In this document: positions 1 to 8,925 of the stretch, piece by piece
How the letters are laid out: each line of letters starts with the position of its first letter
Position numbering within the stretch: position 1 is the first letter of the stretch
Assembly (NCBI RefSeq): GCF_009741735.1
Contig: NZ_WHOH01000003.1
Coordinates: 930,001 to 994,000, forward strand
From: Lentibacillus sp. JNUCC-1
Lineage (GTDB): Bacteria; Bacillota; Bacilli; Bacillales; Amphibacillaceae
Direction of reading: 5' to 3'
Length of the DNA: 64,000 nt
Translations under genes and position numbers: made by a program
Notes under the pieces: generated by a model
Database searches by the model: none
Told to the model about the DNA's origin: nothing
What the model saw: only the letters and a program-made list of their open reading frames with translations

Positions 1-522
1 TTTTGCCGTGTATGGTGAAGACAGTTTTAATAAAGCGGCAGGATTTATGGAGAGCTTGCCATTCCGGCTTGTCCTGGAAACATTTATTATTTTTCTGCCC
101 ATTCTGTTCCATGCGATCTTAGGGTTTATATCGCTTTTACAGGTAAAAACAATCCAGGAAAATATTCATTTTTCCGTAACTGGATGTTCTTGCTGCAGCG
201 TATTACAGGGATTATTACATTTATTTTTATCGTCTGGCACGTATGGGAAACACGCGTTCAAATCGGACTTGGCAATGTAGACTTGGATTATGGACTGATG
301 GAGAGCATTTTATCTAGCCCATTTATGTTTTGGTTCTATATTGTTGGGGTCATTTCTACTGTATTTCACTTTGCCAATGGCTTGTGGAGTTTTTTCGTAA
401 CATGGGGCATAACCCAGTCGCCACGTTCACAGCAAATCACTACATATGCAACAGTGGTTGTTTTCTTGGCTTTAAGTTATGTCGGCGTAAGAGCCATTAT
501 CAGTTTTGCATACGGCGTTTAA
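1..522 (+). CDS. sdhC: Succinate dehydrogenase cytochrome b558 subunit (5' partial, frameshifted)
   Basis: Membrane anchor of succinate:menaquinone reductase, carrying di-heme b and passing electrons from SdhB to menaquinone. The gene starts before the window. Membrane helices and the histidines of the family (in FHAILGF, WHVWETR and FHFANGLW) are visible. The reading frame from the left edge (frame of position 8) runs to about 127 and then must continue in the frame of position 127: the expected peptide YIAFTGKNNPGKYSFFRNW follows only after adding one T to the TTT at 125-127. This is one of several single-base homopolymer losses in the window, so the gene is probably intact in the organism. 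It is followed by sdhA after 61 bases, as in the Bacillus sdhCAB operon. Confidence 0.92.
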
Positions 523-583
523 AGTGCGAAAATATATGGCAGCAAAATAGTATTAGTTTGTAAATAGGGAGTGAGTCATTCTA

Positions 584-2347
584 ATGAGTAATCGTAAAAT
601 TGCGGTTGTTGGCGGCGGTCTTGCAGGACTTATGGCAACAATTAAAGCAGCAGAAGCAGGCGTGAAGGTTGACCTGTTTTCAATTGTCCCTGTTAAACGC
701 TCCCACTCTGTTTGTGCCCAAGGGGGCATCAATGGCGCGGTTGATACAAAAGGGGAAGGGGATTCACCTTGGCTGCACTTTGATGACACAGTTTACGGTG
801 GTGACTTTTTGGCGAATCAGCCACCTGTTAAAGCAATGTGTGATGCAGCACCTGGTATTATCCATTTGATGGAACGCATGGGTGTTATGTTTAACAGAAC
901 ACCTGAAGGCCTGCTTGATTTCCGCCGATTCGGAGGCACGCAGGTACACAGAACAGCTTATGCTGGTGCTACTACAGGACAACAGCTTTTATATGCACTT
1001 GATGAACAAGTTCGCCGATATGAAGTAGAAGGCATGGTCAATAAATTTGAAAGCTGGGAGTTTATTGGTGCGATTATTGATGATGACGGTGTCGGCAAAG
1101 GGATCATGGCTCAGGACATTGTCACTCATGAAATTAAAGCTTTCCCTTCAGATGCTACAATTCTGGCTACCGGCGGCCCAGGCATCATCTTCGGAAAGTC
1201 AACAAACTCCATGATTAATACCGGCTCAGCCGCTAGCATCCTGTATCAGCAGGGTGCAAAATATGCAAATGGCGAGTTTATTCAAATTCACCCGACAGCC
1301 ATTCCGGGGGATGATAAGCTGCGGTTGATGAGTGAATCTGCCCGAGGTGAGGGTGGACGTATCTGGACATATAAAGATGGCGAACCATGGTATTTCCTTG
1401 AAGAGAAATATCCTGCATACGGGAACTTAGTGCCGCGTGATATTGCAACACGTGAAATTTTTGATGTGTGCGTTAATCAAAAACTTGGCATTAACGGCGA
1501 AAATATGGTTTATCTTGACTTGTCTCATAAAGATCCGAAAGAGCTTGATGTGAAACTCGGCGGAATTATCGAGATCTATGAAAAGTTTGTTGGTGAAGAC
1601 CCACGCAAAGTTCCAATGAAAATTTTCCCTGCTGTCCATTATTCTATGGGTGGCTTATGGGTTGACTACGATCAAATGACAAGTATACCAGGCATTTTTG
1701 CGGCCGGTGAATGTGAATATTCACAGCACGGCGGCAACCGATTGGGTGCCAATTCGCTTCTTTCTTCTATCTTTGGTGGGTCTGTTGCCGGACCAAAAGC
1801 CATTGAATACATCGAAGGCTTGGACACACATGTGGAAGATATGTCCTCAGATTTATTTGACAAGCATGTGGAAGAAGAGAAAGAAAAGTTTGAAGCACTG
1901 ATGAAGATGGATGGGGAAGAAAATGCCTATGCCCTTCATAAAGAACTTGGAGATTGGATGACGGAGAACGTCACTGTAGTGCGTCACAATGATAAGCTTT
2001 TGAAAACCGATGAGAAACTTCAAGAATTGCTTGAACGCTGGGAAAATATCGGCATGAATGATACTTCCCGCTGGAGCAACCATGGGGTAATGTTTACTCG
2101 ACAGCTGCATAGCATGATCCATTTGGCGCGTGTTATTACTCAAGGTGCCTATAATCGAAATGAGAGTCGCGGAGCTCATTATAAGCCGGAATTCCCTGAT
2201 CGTAATGACAATGAATGGTTGAAAACAACGATTGCTACGTTTAATAAAGAAAAACAGGCTCCGGAAATAACATATGAAGAGGTAGATATATCATTAATCC
2301 CGCCTCGTAAACGTGATTACTCAAAAAAAAGTGAAGGGAGTAAATAG
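584..2347 (+). CDS. sdhA: Succinate dehydrogenase flavoprotein subunit
   Basis: Catalytic flavoprotein that oxidises succinate to fumarate in the citric acid cycle, on the cytoplasmic face of the membrane. The 587 residues match the usual Bacillus length of about 586. The dinucleotide-binding motif GGGLAGLMA lies at residues 10-18, and the SHSVCAQGG segment holds His41, the expected site of covalent FAD attachment. The HRTAYAGATTGQQ segment and the C-terminal ESRGAHYKPEFPDRND segment, with active-site arginine, are typical. A ribosome site (AGGGAGTGAG) precedes ATG 584. It lies between sdhC and sdhB; only two bases separate it from sdhB, so the two are co-translated. Confidence 0.98.
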   Translation: MSNRKIAVVGGGLAGLMATIKAAEAGVKVDLFSIVPVKRSHSVCAQGGINGAVDTKGEGDSPWLHFDDTVYGGDFLANQPPVKAMCDAAPGIIHLMERMGVMFNRTPEGLLDFRRFGGTQVHRTAYAGATTGQQLLYALDEQVRRYEVEGMVNKFESWEFIGAIIDDDGVGKGIMAQDIVTHEIKAFPSDATILATGGPGIIFGKSTNSMINTGSAASILYQQGAKYANGEFIQIHPTAIPGDDKLRLMSESARGEGGRIWTYKDGEPWYFLEEKYPAYGNLVPRDIATREIFDVCVNQKLGINGENMVYLDLSHKDPKELDVKLGGIIEIYEKFVGEDPRKVPMKIFPAVHYSMGGLWVDYDQMTSIPGIFAAGECEYSQHGGNRLGANSLLSSIFGGSVAGPKAIEYIEGLDTHVEDMSSDLFDKHVEEEKEKFEALMKMDGEENAYALHKELGDWMTENVTVVRHNDKLLKTDEKLQELLERWENIGMNDTSRWSNHGVMFTRQLHSMIHLARVITQGAYNRNESRGAHYKPEFPDRNDNEWLKTTIATFNKEKQAPEITYEEVDISLIPPRKRDYSKKSEGSK

Positions 2348-2349
2348 TC

Positions 2350-3117
2350 ATGGCAGAAGAGTCTAAAACCATAACGTTTATTATTACACGACAAGACGGC
2401 CCAGACTCAGCTCCTTATGAAGAAACATTTAATGTTCCATATCGTCCGAATATGAACGTCATATCCGGTTTGATGGAGATCCGTAAAAATCCTGTCAACG
2501 CAAATGGAGATAAAACCAGCCCTGTTCAATGGGACATGAACTGTCTTGAGGAAGTGTGTGGCGCCTGTTCCATGGTGATTAATGGAACAGCCCGCCAATC
2601 CTGTGCCGCATTGGTCGACCAATTAGAACAACCGATCAGACTGGCACCAATGGCCACGTTCCCTGTCGTCCGCGATCTTGTTGTTGATCGTGAGCGCATG
2701 TTTGACGCAATGAAACAGGTCAAGGCCTGGATCCCAATTGATGGCACACATGACCTTGGACCAGGGCCGCGAATGGCTGAGAAGAACCGGCAGTGGGCTT
2801 ATGAACTGTCAAAATGTATGACTTGCGGGGTTTGTCTCGAAGCATGTCCGAATGTTAATGATAAATCTGACTTCATTGGCCCGTTTGCGTTGTCACTTCC
2901 ACGTTTGTATAATGCACACCCAACAGGTGCCATGAACGCAAGCGAAAGACTTGATGGACTGATGGAAGAAGGCGGAATCCAGGGCTGCGGAAACTCGCAG
3001 AACTGTGTGCAGGTTTGTCCAAAAGGCATTCCATTGACCACCTCGATCGCGGCTATGAATCGGGCAACCACTATTCAGTCATTTAAGAATTTTTTTGGCA
3101 GCGATAAAGCAAATTAA
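2350..3117 (+). CDS. sdhB: Succinate dehydrogenase iron-sulfur subunit
   Basis: Electron-transfer subunit linking the SdhA flavin to the SdhC heme. Of the 255 residues, Cys65, Cys70, Cys73 and Cys85 form the N-terminal plant-type [2Fe-2S] site (CLEEVCGAC...C). The C-terminal half has CMTCGVCLEACP (Cys156, 159, 162, 166) and CGNSQNCVQVCPKG (Cys213, 219, 223), which give the [4Fe-4S] and [3Fe-4S] clusters. It is the last gene of the sdhCAB operon and is followed by a weak hairpin at about 3134-3155. Confidence 0.98.
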   Translation: MAEESKTITFIITRQDGPDSAPYEETFNVPYRPNMNVISGLMEIRKNPVNANGDKTSPVQWDMNCLEEVCGACSMVINGTARQSCAALVDQLEQPIRLAPMATFPVVRDLVVDRERMFDAMKQVKAWIPIDGTHDLGPGPRMAEKNRQWAYELSKCMTCGVCLEACPNVNDKSDFIGPFALSLPRLYNAHPTGAMNASERLDGLMEEGGIQGCGNSQNCVQVCPKGIPLTTSIAAMNRATTIQSFKNFFGSDKAN

Positions 3118-3133
3118 TGCAGAATCTAAATGG

Positions 3134-3160
3134 TCCTGGCCTTTTGTGGTCAGGATTATT
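3134..3160 (+). terminator. Weak terminator-like hairpin after sdhB
   Basis: The bases TCCTGGCC at 3134-3141 pair, with G-U pairs allowed, with GGTCAGGA at 3148-3155, followed by an interrupted T tract. It could end most sdhCAB transcripts. The stem is imperfect, so confidence is modest. Confidence 0.4.
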
Positions 3161-3197
3161 TAGTAAGAATAAGTTAAGAATGTTGTGAGAAGGGGAC

Positions 3198-3647
3198 ATG
3201 AATGTGAAGTCAATCTCTTATATTGAAGATTTTGATCAATGGAAGCGTTCATTTTTATTTTCAATTCAGATTAAAGTCCGTTTTTCTGAAACGGATATGT
3301 TTGGTCATGTGAATAATGTATCCGCCTTCACTTACTTTGAAGAAGCACGAATTGAATATTTGAAATCACTCGGCTTTTTCAGTGATTCTTCCGATGAGCA
3401 AAACGTACCTGTAGTTGCGGACCTTCAGTGTGATTATCATCAGCAAATGTATTTTGATGACAGATTAAATGTTTATGTAAAGGCCCATTATATCGGAACA
3501 ACATCTGTGGATATCCATTATATGGTTGTTAATGAAAAAGAAGATCTTTGTCTTACAGGCAGAGGAAGACTGGTTTATATTAACAAACACAGTGGAAAAC
3601 CAGTTGCCATTGATGAAAATCTAAAAGAAAAACTTTTAGTTCGTTAG
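3198..3647 (+). CDS. ysmA: Acyl-CoA thioesterase, hotdog fold (YsmA-like)
   Basis: Small hotdog-fold thioesterase of the 4-hydroxybenzoyl-CoA thioesterase type, predicted to hydrolyse an acyl-CoA; the substrate is unknown. The motif RFSETDMFGHVNNVSAFTYF (about residues 29-48) contains the catalytic-type Asp and the GHVNN turn of the family, followed by FEEARIEYL. At 149 residues it has normal length. Position between sdhB and gerE is the same as B. subtilis ysmA, which supports the name. It ends just before a strong bidirectional hairpin. Confidence 0.85.
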   Translation: MNVKSISYIEDFDQWKRSFLFSIQIKVRFSETDMFGHVNNVSAFTYFEEARIEYLKSLGFFSDSSDEQNVPVVADLQCDYHQQMYFDDRLNVYVKAHYIGTTSVDIHYMVVNEKEDLCLTGRGRLVYINKHSGKPVAIDENLKEKLLVR

Positions 3648-3662
3648 ATGTAAATATACACA

Positions 3663-3700
3663 ACAAAACCGACTTTCTGACACCAGAAAGTCGGTTTTGT
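3663..3700. terminator. Bidirectional terminator between ysmA and gerE
   Basis: A perfect 17-base stem (3663-3679 with 3684-3700) with a four-base loop; its arms begin ACAAAACC and end GGTTTTGT, so an A-rich arm on one side and a T-rich arm on the other serve both convergent genes. Confidence 0.9.
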
Positions 3701-3701
3701 A

Positions 3702-3926
3702 TTACAGCTTAAGCTCCCCCATGCGGAGTAGCTCAATTACAGCTTGTGATCGCCCTTTGACACCCAGCTTTTGAATCGTGTTTGAAATATGGTTGCGGAC
3801 TGTTTTCTCAGATATAAATAAATCCTGGGCAATGTCTTTTGTTGTTTTATCCTGTACCAGTAGCTCGAATACCTCTTTTTCTCGCTTGGTCAATAGCTGC
3901 TTTGGTTTATACGTGTTGTCCTCCAA
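3702..3926 (-). CDS. gerE: Late mother-cell transcription factor GerE (LuxR-type HTH)
   Basis: DNA-binding regulator acting with sigma K in the mother cell to control coat genes late in sporulation. It is a free-standing LuxR-type helix-turn-helix domain: LLTKREKEVFELL, then ISEKTVRNHISN and KLGVKGRSQAVIELL. A longer frame opens at ATG 3950, but an excellent ribosome site (AAGGAGGGG) lies inside it and points to a TTG start at 3926, eight bases downstream. This gives 74 residues, the exact length of B. subtilis GerE. It is transcribed against its neighbours, convergent with ysmA. Confidence 0.95.
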   Translation of the reverse strand: MEDNTYKPKQLLTKREKEVFELLVQDKTTKDIAQDLFISEKTVRNHISNTIQKLGVKGRSQAVIELLRMGELKL

Positions 3927-4089
3927 ATGGTAACCCCTCCTTGCTGACATAGAACTGCATGTTTGAGGGACATTATTTAGTCATTAATAGCGTATGTCAA
4001 CAACCAAAAGAGGTGCGCACAAAACCACCAAACTGGGCAAAGCTTCCCCAAATCCGTAAACTACGAACTAACCAAGCAGAGCAGATCTA

Positions 4090-4290
4090 ATGACTGCCAC
4101 CGGCAATCGCTCAGAAAACACTGCGCTTTCCGCGGGCGCTGCTGAGCTTCGGGCCCACAGGATGTGGGTCATGAAGGTATTGCGACAGGACGTCGCGGTT
4201 TTAGCCTTCCTTCCCCTATTGCGCTCCGGGGTCTCACCGAGGCTTTTCATCTCACAGGAGTCTCCGTGTTTTCCCCGAGCTGGGTGATAG
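4090..4290 (+). repeat. Interspersed intergenic repeat, family A, copy 1
   Basis: GC-richer than its surroundings. Long shared words with an inverted copy at 31490-31705 include GCGACAGGACGTCGCGGTTT, AGCCTTCCTTCCCCTATTGC, GGGTCTCA and CACAGGAGTCTCCG. The copies agree over about 200 bases with scattered substitutions and short gaps. It includes a self-complementary segment, GCGACAGGACGTCGC. Both copies lie in gene-free DNA. This looks like one of the dispersed structured repeats common between Bacillaceae genes, not a gene. Confidence 0.85.
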
Positions 4291-4457
4291 GAATACCCCT
4301 TGCCGGGGCAAGGAGGCGTCAGGGGATGTTCGATTAAAACCGGCGCGTCCCGCGCCAACATCGAACGACATACGTCCTGCAGGCCCCTTGGCAGAGAAGA
4401 CATTGTGAAAGTGGGTTTCTTGAACAGATGTCGCACTTGAGCTGTGATAAAGTTAAA

Positions 4458-4484
4458 GCGACTTCCCGCAGCGCAAATCACGAT
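4458..4484 (-). repeat. Partial copy of intergenic repeat family B
   Basis: The segment GCGACTTCCCGCAGCGCAAA (4460-4479) is the reverse complement of the start of a longer element at about 31149-31175. Only this one end of family B is recognisable here. Confidence 0.7.
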
Positions 4485-4749
4485 TCTCATACAAACATAT
4501 ATGGTGTTTGACTTAGTTATATCGGCGTTTTCAACTCACATATATCGGAAAACCACGTGAAATCACCATACGAGTAGTAACTTAAAACTTCGCAAGCCAG
4601 GGGGGCCTTGTTTTTTGAGTTTTCACTGGTTCGAAGTTTGTTTCTACTGTTGTTTTGGTGTTGTAAAAAAGGTGTTTGGTTTTGAGATATTTGCTATAAT
4701 GGAGAGTAATGGATCTTGATGTGAGTTTGGGAGATGGGAGGGCGGCGTC

Positions 4750-6257
4750 ATTCAAGAGCTTGTACAATCAAATCAAATTATTCTTTTGTTTGCTCTATTA
4801 CTGATCATTAGTGTCGTTATTACAAAGTTTTCTTCGCGCCTGGGTGTGCCTACGCTCGTATTATTTATTCTAGTTGGCATGATCACAGGGAGTGATGGCT
4901 TAGATATTATTTATTTTGACAATGCTGGAGTGGCTCAGCTTATTGGGGTGTTTGCACTCGTAATCATCCTTTTTGAGGGCGGTCTGCAGACAAAATGGCG
5001 AGACGTGAAACCAGTAGCACCTGCAGCGGGTATATTGGCTACAGTTGGCGTTTTGACAACAAGTGCGGTAGTAGCTGTGGCAGCGAAATACATATTGGAT
5101 TTCACATGGCTTGAAGGGTTTTTGGTCGGATCGATTATTGGCTCTACTGATGCTGCTGCTGTTTTTTCAGTTCTAAAGGATAAAAACATTAAAATTAAAA
5201 TGAAATCAACACTTGAGGCAGAGTCGGGTTCAAATGACCCGATGGCGATGTTTTTAACCATCTCGGTTATCCAACTTCTGACAACTGATCAGACTGGAAT
5301 CATTAATTTAATTGGTTCTTTCTTTTGGCAAATGGGCATTGGCTTGCTTTTTGGTTTATTAATCGGTGGCGTCGGCCGGCTTGCTATGAATTACATTAAT
5401 CTGGATTCAAGTGGATTGTATCCATTATTTGCAATTGCATTTTCTTTTTTAACGTATGGCATAACATCTTTATTTGATGCAAGTGGATTACTGGCCGTGT
5501 ATGCAGCTGGCATTATGATGGGCAATTCTGAAGACTTAACATACCGGTATTCCGTTGTTAGTTTTTCAGAAGGGTTTGCCTGGATGGCACAGATTATTAT
5601 GTTTGTGATCCTGGGTCTGTTTGTGTTTCCACATAATTTATTCACTGTCAGCAACATATTGAATGGTCTGTTTATCTCACTTATTTTGATGTTTGTTGCA
5701 AGACCGATAGCTGTCTTTACCAATCTGATATACTCACGGTACAACATTAAAGAAAAAATATTCCTCTCCTGGGCAGGTCTTCGGGGAGCCGTGCCCATTG
5801 TGCTCGCAATCTTCCCCATGCTAGCAGATCTGGAAAACAGTCAAATCATCTTTAATATTGTCTTTTTCGTTGTTTTAACCTCAACACTGGTACAAGGGTC
5901 AACGATCACCTATGCAGCTGAAAAGCTGGGACTGGAAGATCAACAGAAAACCCGGCCGATGCATTCTCTTGAACTTATCTCTATTGGTAAAGCGAATGTT
6001 GAAATGGTAGAATATCATGTATCACAGCACAATACCATTATTGGCCAATCACTTGAAGATCTGGTGCTTCCGGATAGCGCGCTGATCAATGCGATTATCA
6101 GAGAAGGAAACGTTATTACCCTAAAGGACAAACAGTTATTGAAAGTGAGGATATACTTTATATTCTCGTTTCCCGCAAAAGTAAAAATAAGTTAAAAAGA
6201 ATACTTGAAGAAAACAACGACATGGCGGCTACAGCTGAGCAGTTTAATCGTAGCTGA
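4750..6257 (+). CDS. Potassium/sodium:proton antiporter, NhaP2-type CPA1 (frameshifted near the 3' end)
   Basis: Integral membrane antiporter exchanging K+ or Na+ for protons, relevant to osmotic and pH balance. It has about twelve hydrophobic helices, the FEGGLQT and SIIGSTDAAAVFS motifs and ESGSNDPMAMF, where Asn-Asp is the ion site. A C-terminal TrkA-C-like regulatory domain begins near residue 410. No ATG, GTG or TTG lies at the expected start: in frame, ATT 4750 follows the ribosome site GGGAGGG by seven bases and gives MIQELVQSNQII; the first standard codon is TTG 4786, which would trim the first helix. Near 6146 one base appears lost; restoring it gives VEDILYILVSRKS and a stop at 6255-6257, about 502 residues, normal for NhaP2. 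Unshifted, the frame stops at 6195. Confidence 0.85.
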
Positions 6258-6296
6258 TATCCCCCATTTCAATCTCAATTTCAAGGAGGCGGCAAT

Positions 6297-6758
6297 GTGA
6301 CTAAACCAGACGACCAAGTACCTATTGAAAACATTGAAAAAAAACTTCGCTATATTGCCGGTGCAATCAAATTGAATGGCCGTAAAATCTTGAATAATTA
6401 CCCAATCACATCCCCGCAATTTGCCGCATTGCAATGGTTAATTGACGATGAAAATCTAACCATTGGTGAACTGTCCAAAAAGATCGGACTCGCATTCAGC
6501 ACAACGACGGATCTTGTGGACCGCATGGAGAACAACGCTCTTGTAAAACGAGTTAGAGATGAAAAAGATCGGCGAGTGGTAAGAATTCAAGTTGAAGACA
6601 AGGGCAAAGTTATTATAAAAGAAGTTATCAAAAAAAGACAGGCGTACTTAGGAGAGGTTTTGGCTTCTTTCTCCATGGAGGATTCTTTAACTTTAAACAC
6701 AATGCTGAGTGACCTGTATGAACAGATGAAGATTAAACAACATCAAGAAAACAACTAA
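6297..6758 (+). CDS. ysmB: MarR-family transcriptional regulator (YsmB-like)
   Basis: Winged-helix dimeric repressor of the MarR family; ligand and targets unknown. The segment LTIGELSKKIGLAFSTTTDL is the recognition helix region, followed by the wing VKRVRDEKDRRVVRIQV. It has 153 residues. The GTG start at 6297 is preceded by AAGGAGGCGG. Its place before murI equals that of B. subtilis ysmB. Confidence 0.9.
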   Translation: MTKPDDQVPIENIEKKLRYIAGAIKLNGRKILNNYPITSPQFAALQWLIDDENLTIGELSKKIGLAFSTTTDLVDRMENNALVKRVRDEKDRRVVRIQVEDKGKVIIKEVIKKRQAYLGEVLASFSMEDSLTLNTMLSDLYEQMKIKQHQENN

Positions 6759-6773
6759 GACGAGGCGATTACA

Positions 6774-7591
6774 ATGCAACGCGCAATCGGTGTTATAGAT
6801 TCAGGTATTGGGGGTCTCACGGTCGTTCAGGAATTAATGCGACAGCTGCCAAACGAGCGCATAATCTATTTAGGAGATACAGCACGCTGTCCATATGGTC
6901 CCAGGCCCCAGAAGAAGTACAAGTTTATACAAGACAGATGACAGATTTTCTGATCAAACAAGACATTAAAATGCTGGTTATTGCCTGTAATACCGCAACT
7001 GCTTTTACGCTGGAAGTTTTGCAGAATGAACTCTCTATCCCAGTACTCGGCGTAATCCAGCCAGGCGCGAGAGCAGCTATAAAAGCAGCTAAGACAAACC
7101 ATGTCGCTGTTATTGGCACCCAGGGCACCATTATGAGTGGGGCTTATGCGGAGGCTCTTAGAACGATTAAACCGCTTATCGATGTCTATCAGCTAGCTTG
7201 CCCTCAGTTTGTACCATTGGTCGAAACTGGCATGATGACAGGGGAATATACTGAAGACGTTGTTCGTACCTCTCTTCAGCCTCTTAAGTTAAACGGACCA
7301 ATCGACACCTTAATACTGGGGTGTACCCACTACCCGCTGTTGAAACATACTATAAGGAAGGTTATGGGCCCAAATATCTCTATTATATCTTCCAGTGAGG
7401 AAACAGCCCGGGAGACCAGTGTCCTTCTCTCCTTGAATCAAATGCTGAACAACAGCAAAAACCCAGTCAAACACGAATTTTACACAACTGGTGATACCGG
7501 CATTTTTGCAGGGTTGGTTCGTATAATCTTTGAATCCACAGAGAACAGAGTGCCGCTTATTCCAACCATTAAACAAGTTTCAATTGATTGA
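6774..7591 (+). CDS. murI: Glutamate racemase (frameshifted)
   Basis: Converts L- to D-glutamate for peptidoglycan. The catalytic set is complete: VIDSGIGG with Asp9-Ser10, IACNTATA with Cys72, and LGCTHYPLL with Cys184 (numbering for the restored protein of about 272 residues). The frame from ATG 6774 carries 46 residues to YGPRPQ and then fails; the rest continues one frame over from position 6911 ([10 protein letters not shown]). Adding one G at 6911 restores a full-length protein. It equals racE/murI in the Bacillus order and ends at a hairpin. Loss would be harmful, so a sequencing deletion is likely. Confidence 0.92.
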
Positions 7592-7596
7592 TCAAT

Positions 7597-7643
7597 ACAA
7601 CCTGGAAAGTGTGTTCACACACGATTTCCGGGTTGTTTGTTTT
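7597..7643 (+). terminator. Terminator after murI
   Basis: ACAACCTGGAAA and TTTCCGGGTTGT form a stem with one mismatch around an inner GTGTG/CACAC pairing, followed by TTGTTTTTC. Confidence 0.75.
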
Positions 7644-7720
7644 TCAAAAAATATTTAGGTCTAAAATCCCCTAATGGCTCGTATATATATTAGTACAAAC
7701 CATCGTAGGGGGTTAATAAC

Positions 7721-8797
7721 ATGAAGATGCGTGGAATATTTCTGCTTGCTTTTACTGTGATGTTATCCATCGTACTGACTGGATGCTTTCAAGGTGAGCA
7801 GTCCTCTGAAGAAATTGATCCGCCACCCGAATCAGAGGCGGTTAAAGGCGAGGCGGGGGAGACGGATTCTGCTGAAAATGAGAAAATGGATTCAGGTGAT
7901 ACTGAAGAGCAAGCTCAGACCATTCAGCGTGAACTGTATTTAATCGATAAGAATGGCATGGTCGCACCACAAACGATTGAGATACCATTACCTGAGTCAA
8001 GAGAAGTAGCAACACAAGCACTTGAATATCTGGTGAAAGATGGACCGATCAATGAACTGCTTCCAAACGGATTTAAGGCGGTTCTGCCTGCAGGCACTGA
8101 CATATTAGGACTAAATCTGCAAGAAGATGGCACAGTCATTGTTGATGTTTCGAAAGAATTTAAGGAATATCAATCAGAAGAAGAGTTGCAAATCTTGCAA
8201 GCGATGACCTATACACTCACGCAGTTTGATCAGGTGCAAAGGGTTCAGTTATGGATCAATGGCGAACCACAGGAAGAAATGCCAGTAAGCGGTACACCTA
8301 TTCAAGACGGTTATACAAGAGCGAACGGCATTAACATCATGCCTTCAGCTTCAGGAGACTTGATTAATCAGGATGCCATTACTGTTTATTATCCGGCTGT
8401 TTCAAGTGAGCAAACTTATTTTGTACCTGTCACTCAGCGTGTGAATGCAGACGGCGATGATGTACTTCAATCAGTTGTGGATACTGTAATATCGGGTCCT
8501 AGCTACGAATCGAATCTGCAACATGTTTTTAATATGGAAACTGCCCTTTCGAGTGAGCCTATGTTGAAAGACGGCATACTACAGTTGAAATTCAATCAGT
8601 ATATCTTAAAAGATAAAAACACAGGTGTTATTTCAGATGAGGTAATGGAAACACTTGTAAGATCATTAACTGAGCATCAAGGCGTTGAAGCTGTTCAAGT
8701 TTCTGTTGAAGAAATTGATCAGTTAACGAACGAGAATGGTGAGGTATATAAAGAACCCGTAACCAAGGATATGTTTGTTCCAAAAGAGAAGTTATAA
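7721..8797 (+). CDS. gerM: Spore germination lipoprotein GerM
   Basis: Lipoprotein needed for sporulation and germination; in B. subtilis GerM helps hold the SpoIIQ-SpoIIIAH channel around the forespore. The signal sequence ends in the lipobox LTGC with Cys22 as the lipid site. An acidic low-complexity linker (about residues 25-65) is followed by two GerMN domains, roughly 75-190 and 230-345. The length of 358 residues is typical. It lies between murI and rph as in B. subtilis. Confidence 0.93.
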   Translation: MKMRGIFLLAFTVMLSIVLTGCFQGEQSSEEIDPPPESEAVKGEAGETDSAENEKMDSGDTEEQAQTIQRELYLIDKNGMVAPQTIEIPLPESREVATQALEYLVKDGPINELLPNGFKAVLPAGTDILGLNLQEDGTVIVDVSKEFKEYQSEEELQILQAMTYTLTQFDQVQRVQLWINGEPQEEMPVSGTPIQDGYTRANGINIMPSASGDLINQDAITVYYPAVSSEQTYFVPVTQRVNADGDDVLQSVVDTVISGPSYESNLQHVFNMETALSSEPMLKDGILQLKFNQYILKDKNTGVISDEVMETLVRSLTEHQGVEAVQVSVEEIDQLTNENGEVYKEPVTKDMFVPKEKL

Positions 8798-8798
8798 C

Positions 8799-8828
8799 AA
8801 GAGGCTTAAGCTTTAGCCTCTTTTTTTT
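8799..8828 (+). terminator. Terminator after gerM
   Basis: AAGAGGCT pairs with AGCCTCTT around TAAGCTTT, followed by a run of T. Confidence 0.9.
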
Positions 8829-8925
8829 GTGTACAATGGTTTTTGTAATACATATTGACGTGCATGAACCTGACACTTTAGTTTAAAATATGTTAAGCTA
8901 TATTTTTAGAGGAGGAAAATGTTGC

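Larger units (their letters stand above)
3927..4749. other. Gene-free mosaic intergenic region
   Basis: About 820 bases without a credible gene. From about 4058 it carries intergenic repeat modules also present near 31 kb (described separately). Open frames across 4068-4490 and 4582-4767 have no ribosome site or recognisable family and lie on the repeats. An AT-rich stretch at about 4490-4720 contains a TATAAT-like hexamer at 4695-4700 (TTGC TATAAT) that may belong to the antiporter promoter. Confidence 0.75.

Noticed and set aside
4068..4490. Open frame of 140 codons on the minus strand, and a related 75-codon frame at 31424-31651
   Set aside because: They share a peptide only because both lie on repeat family A; no ribosome site, no known domain, and the opposite strand is equally open.
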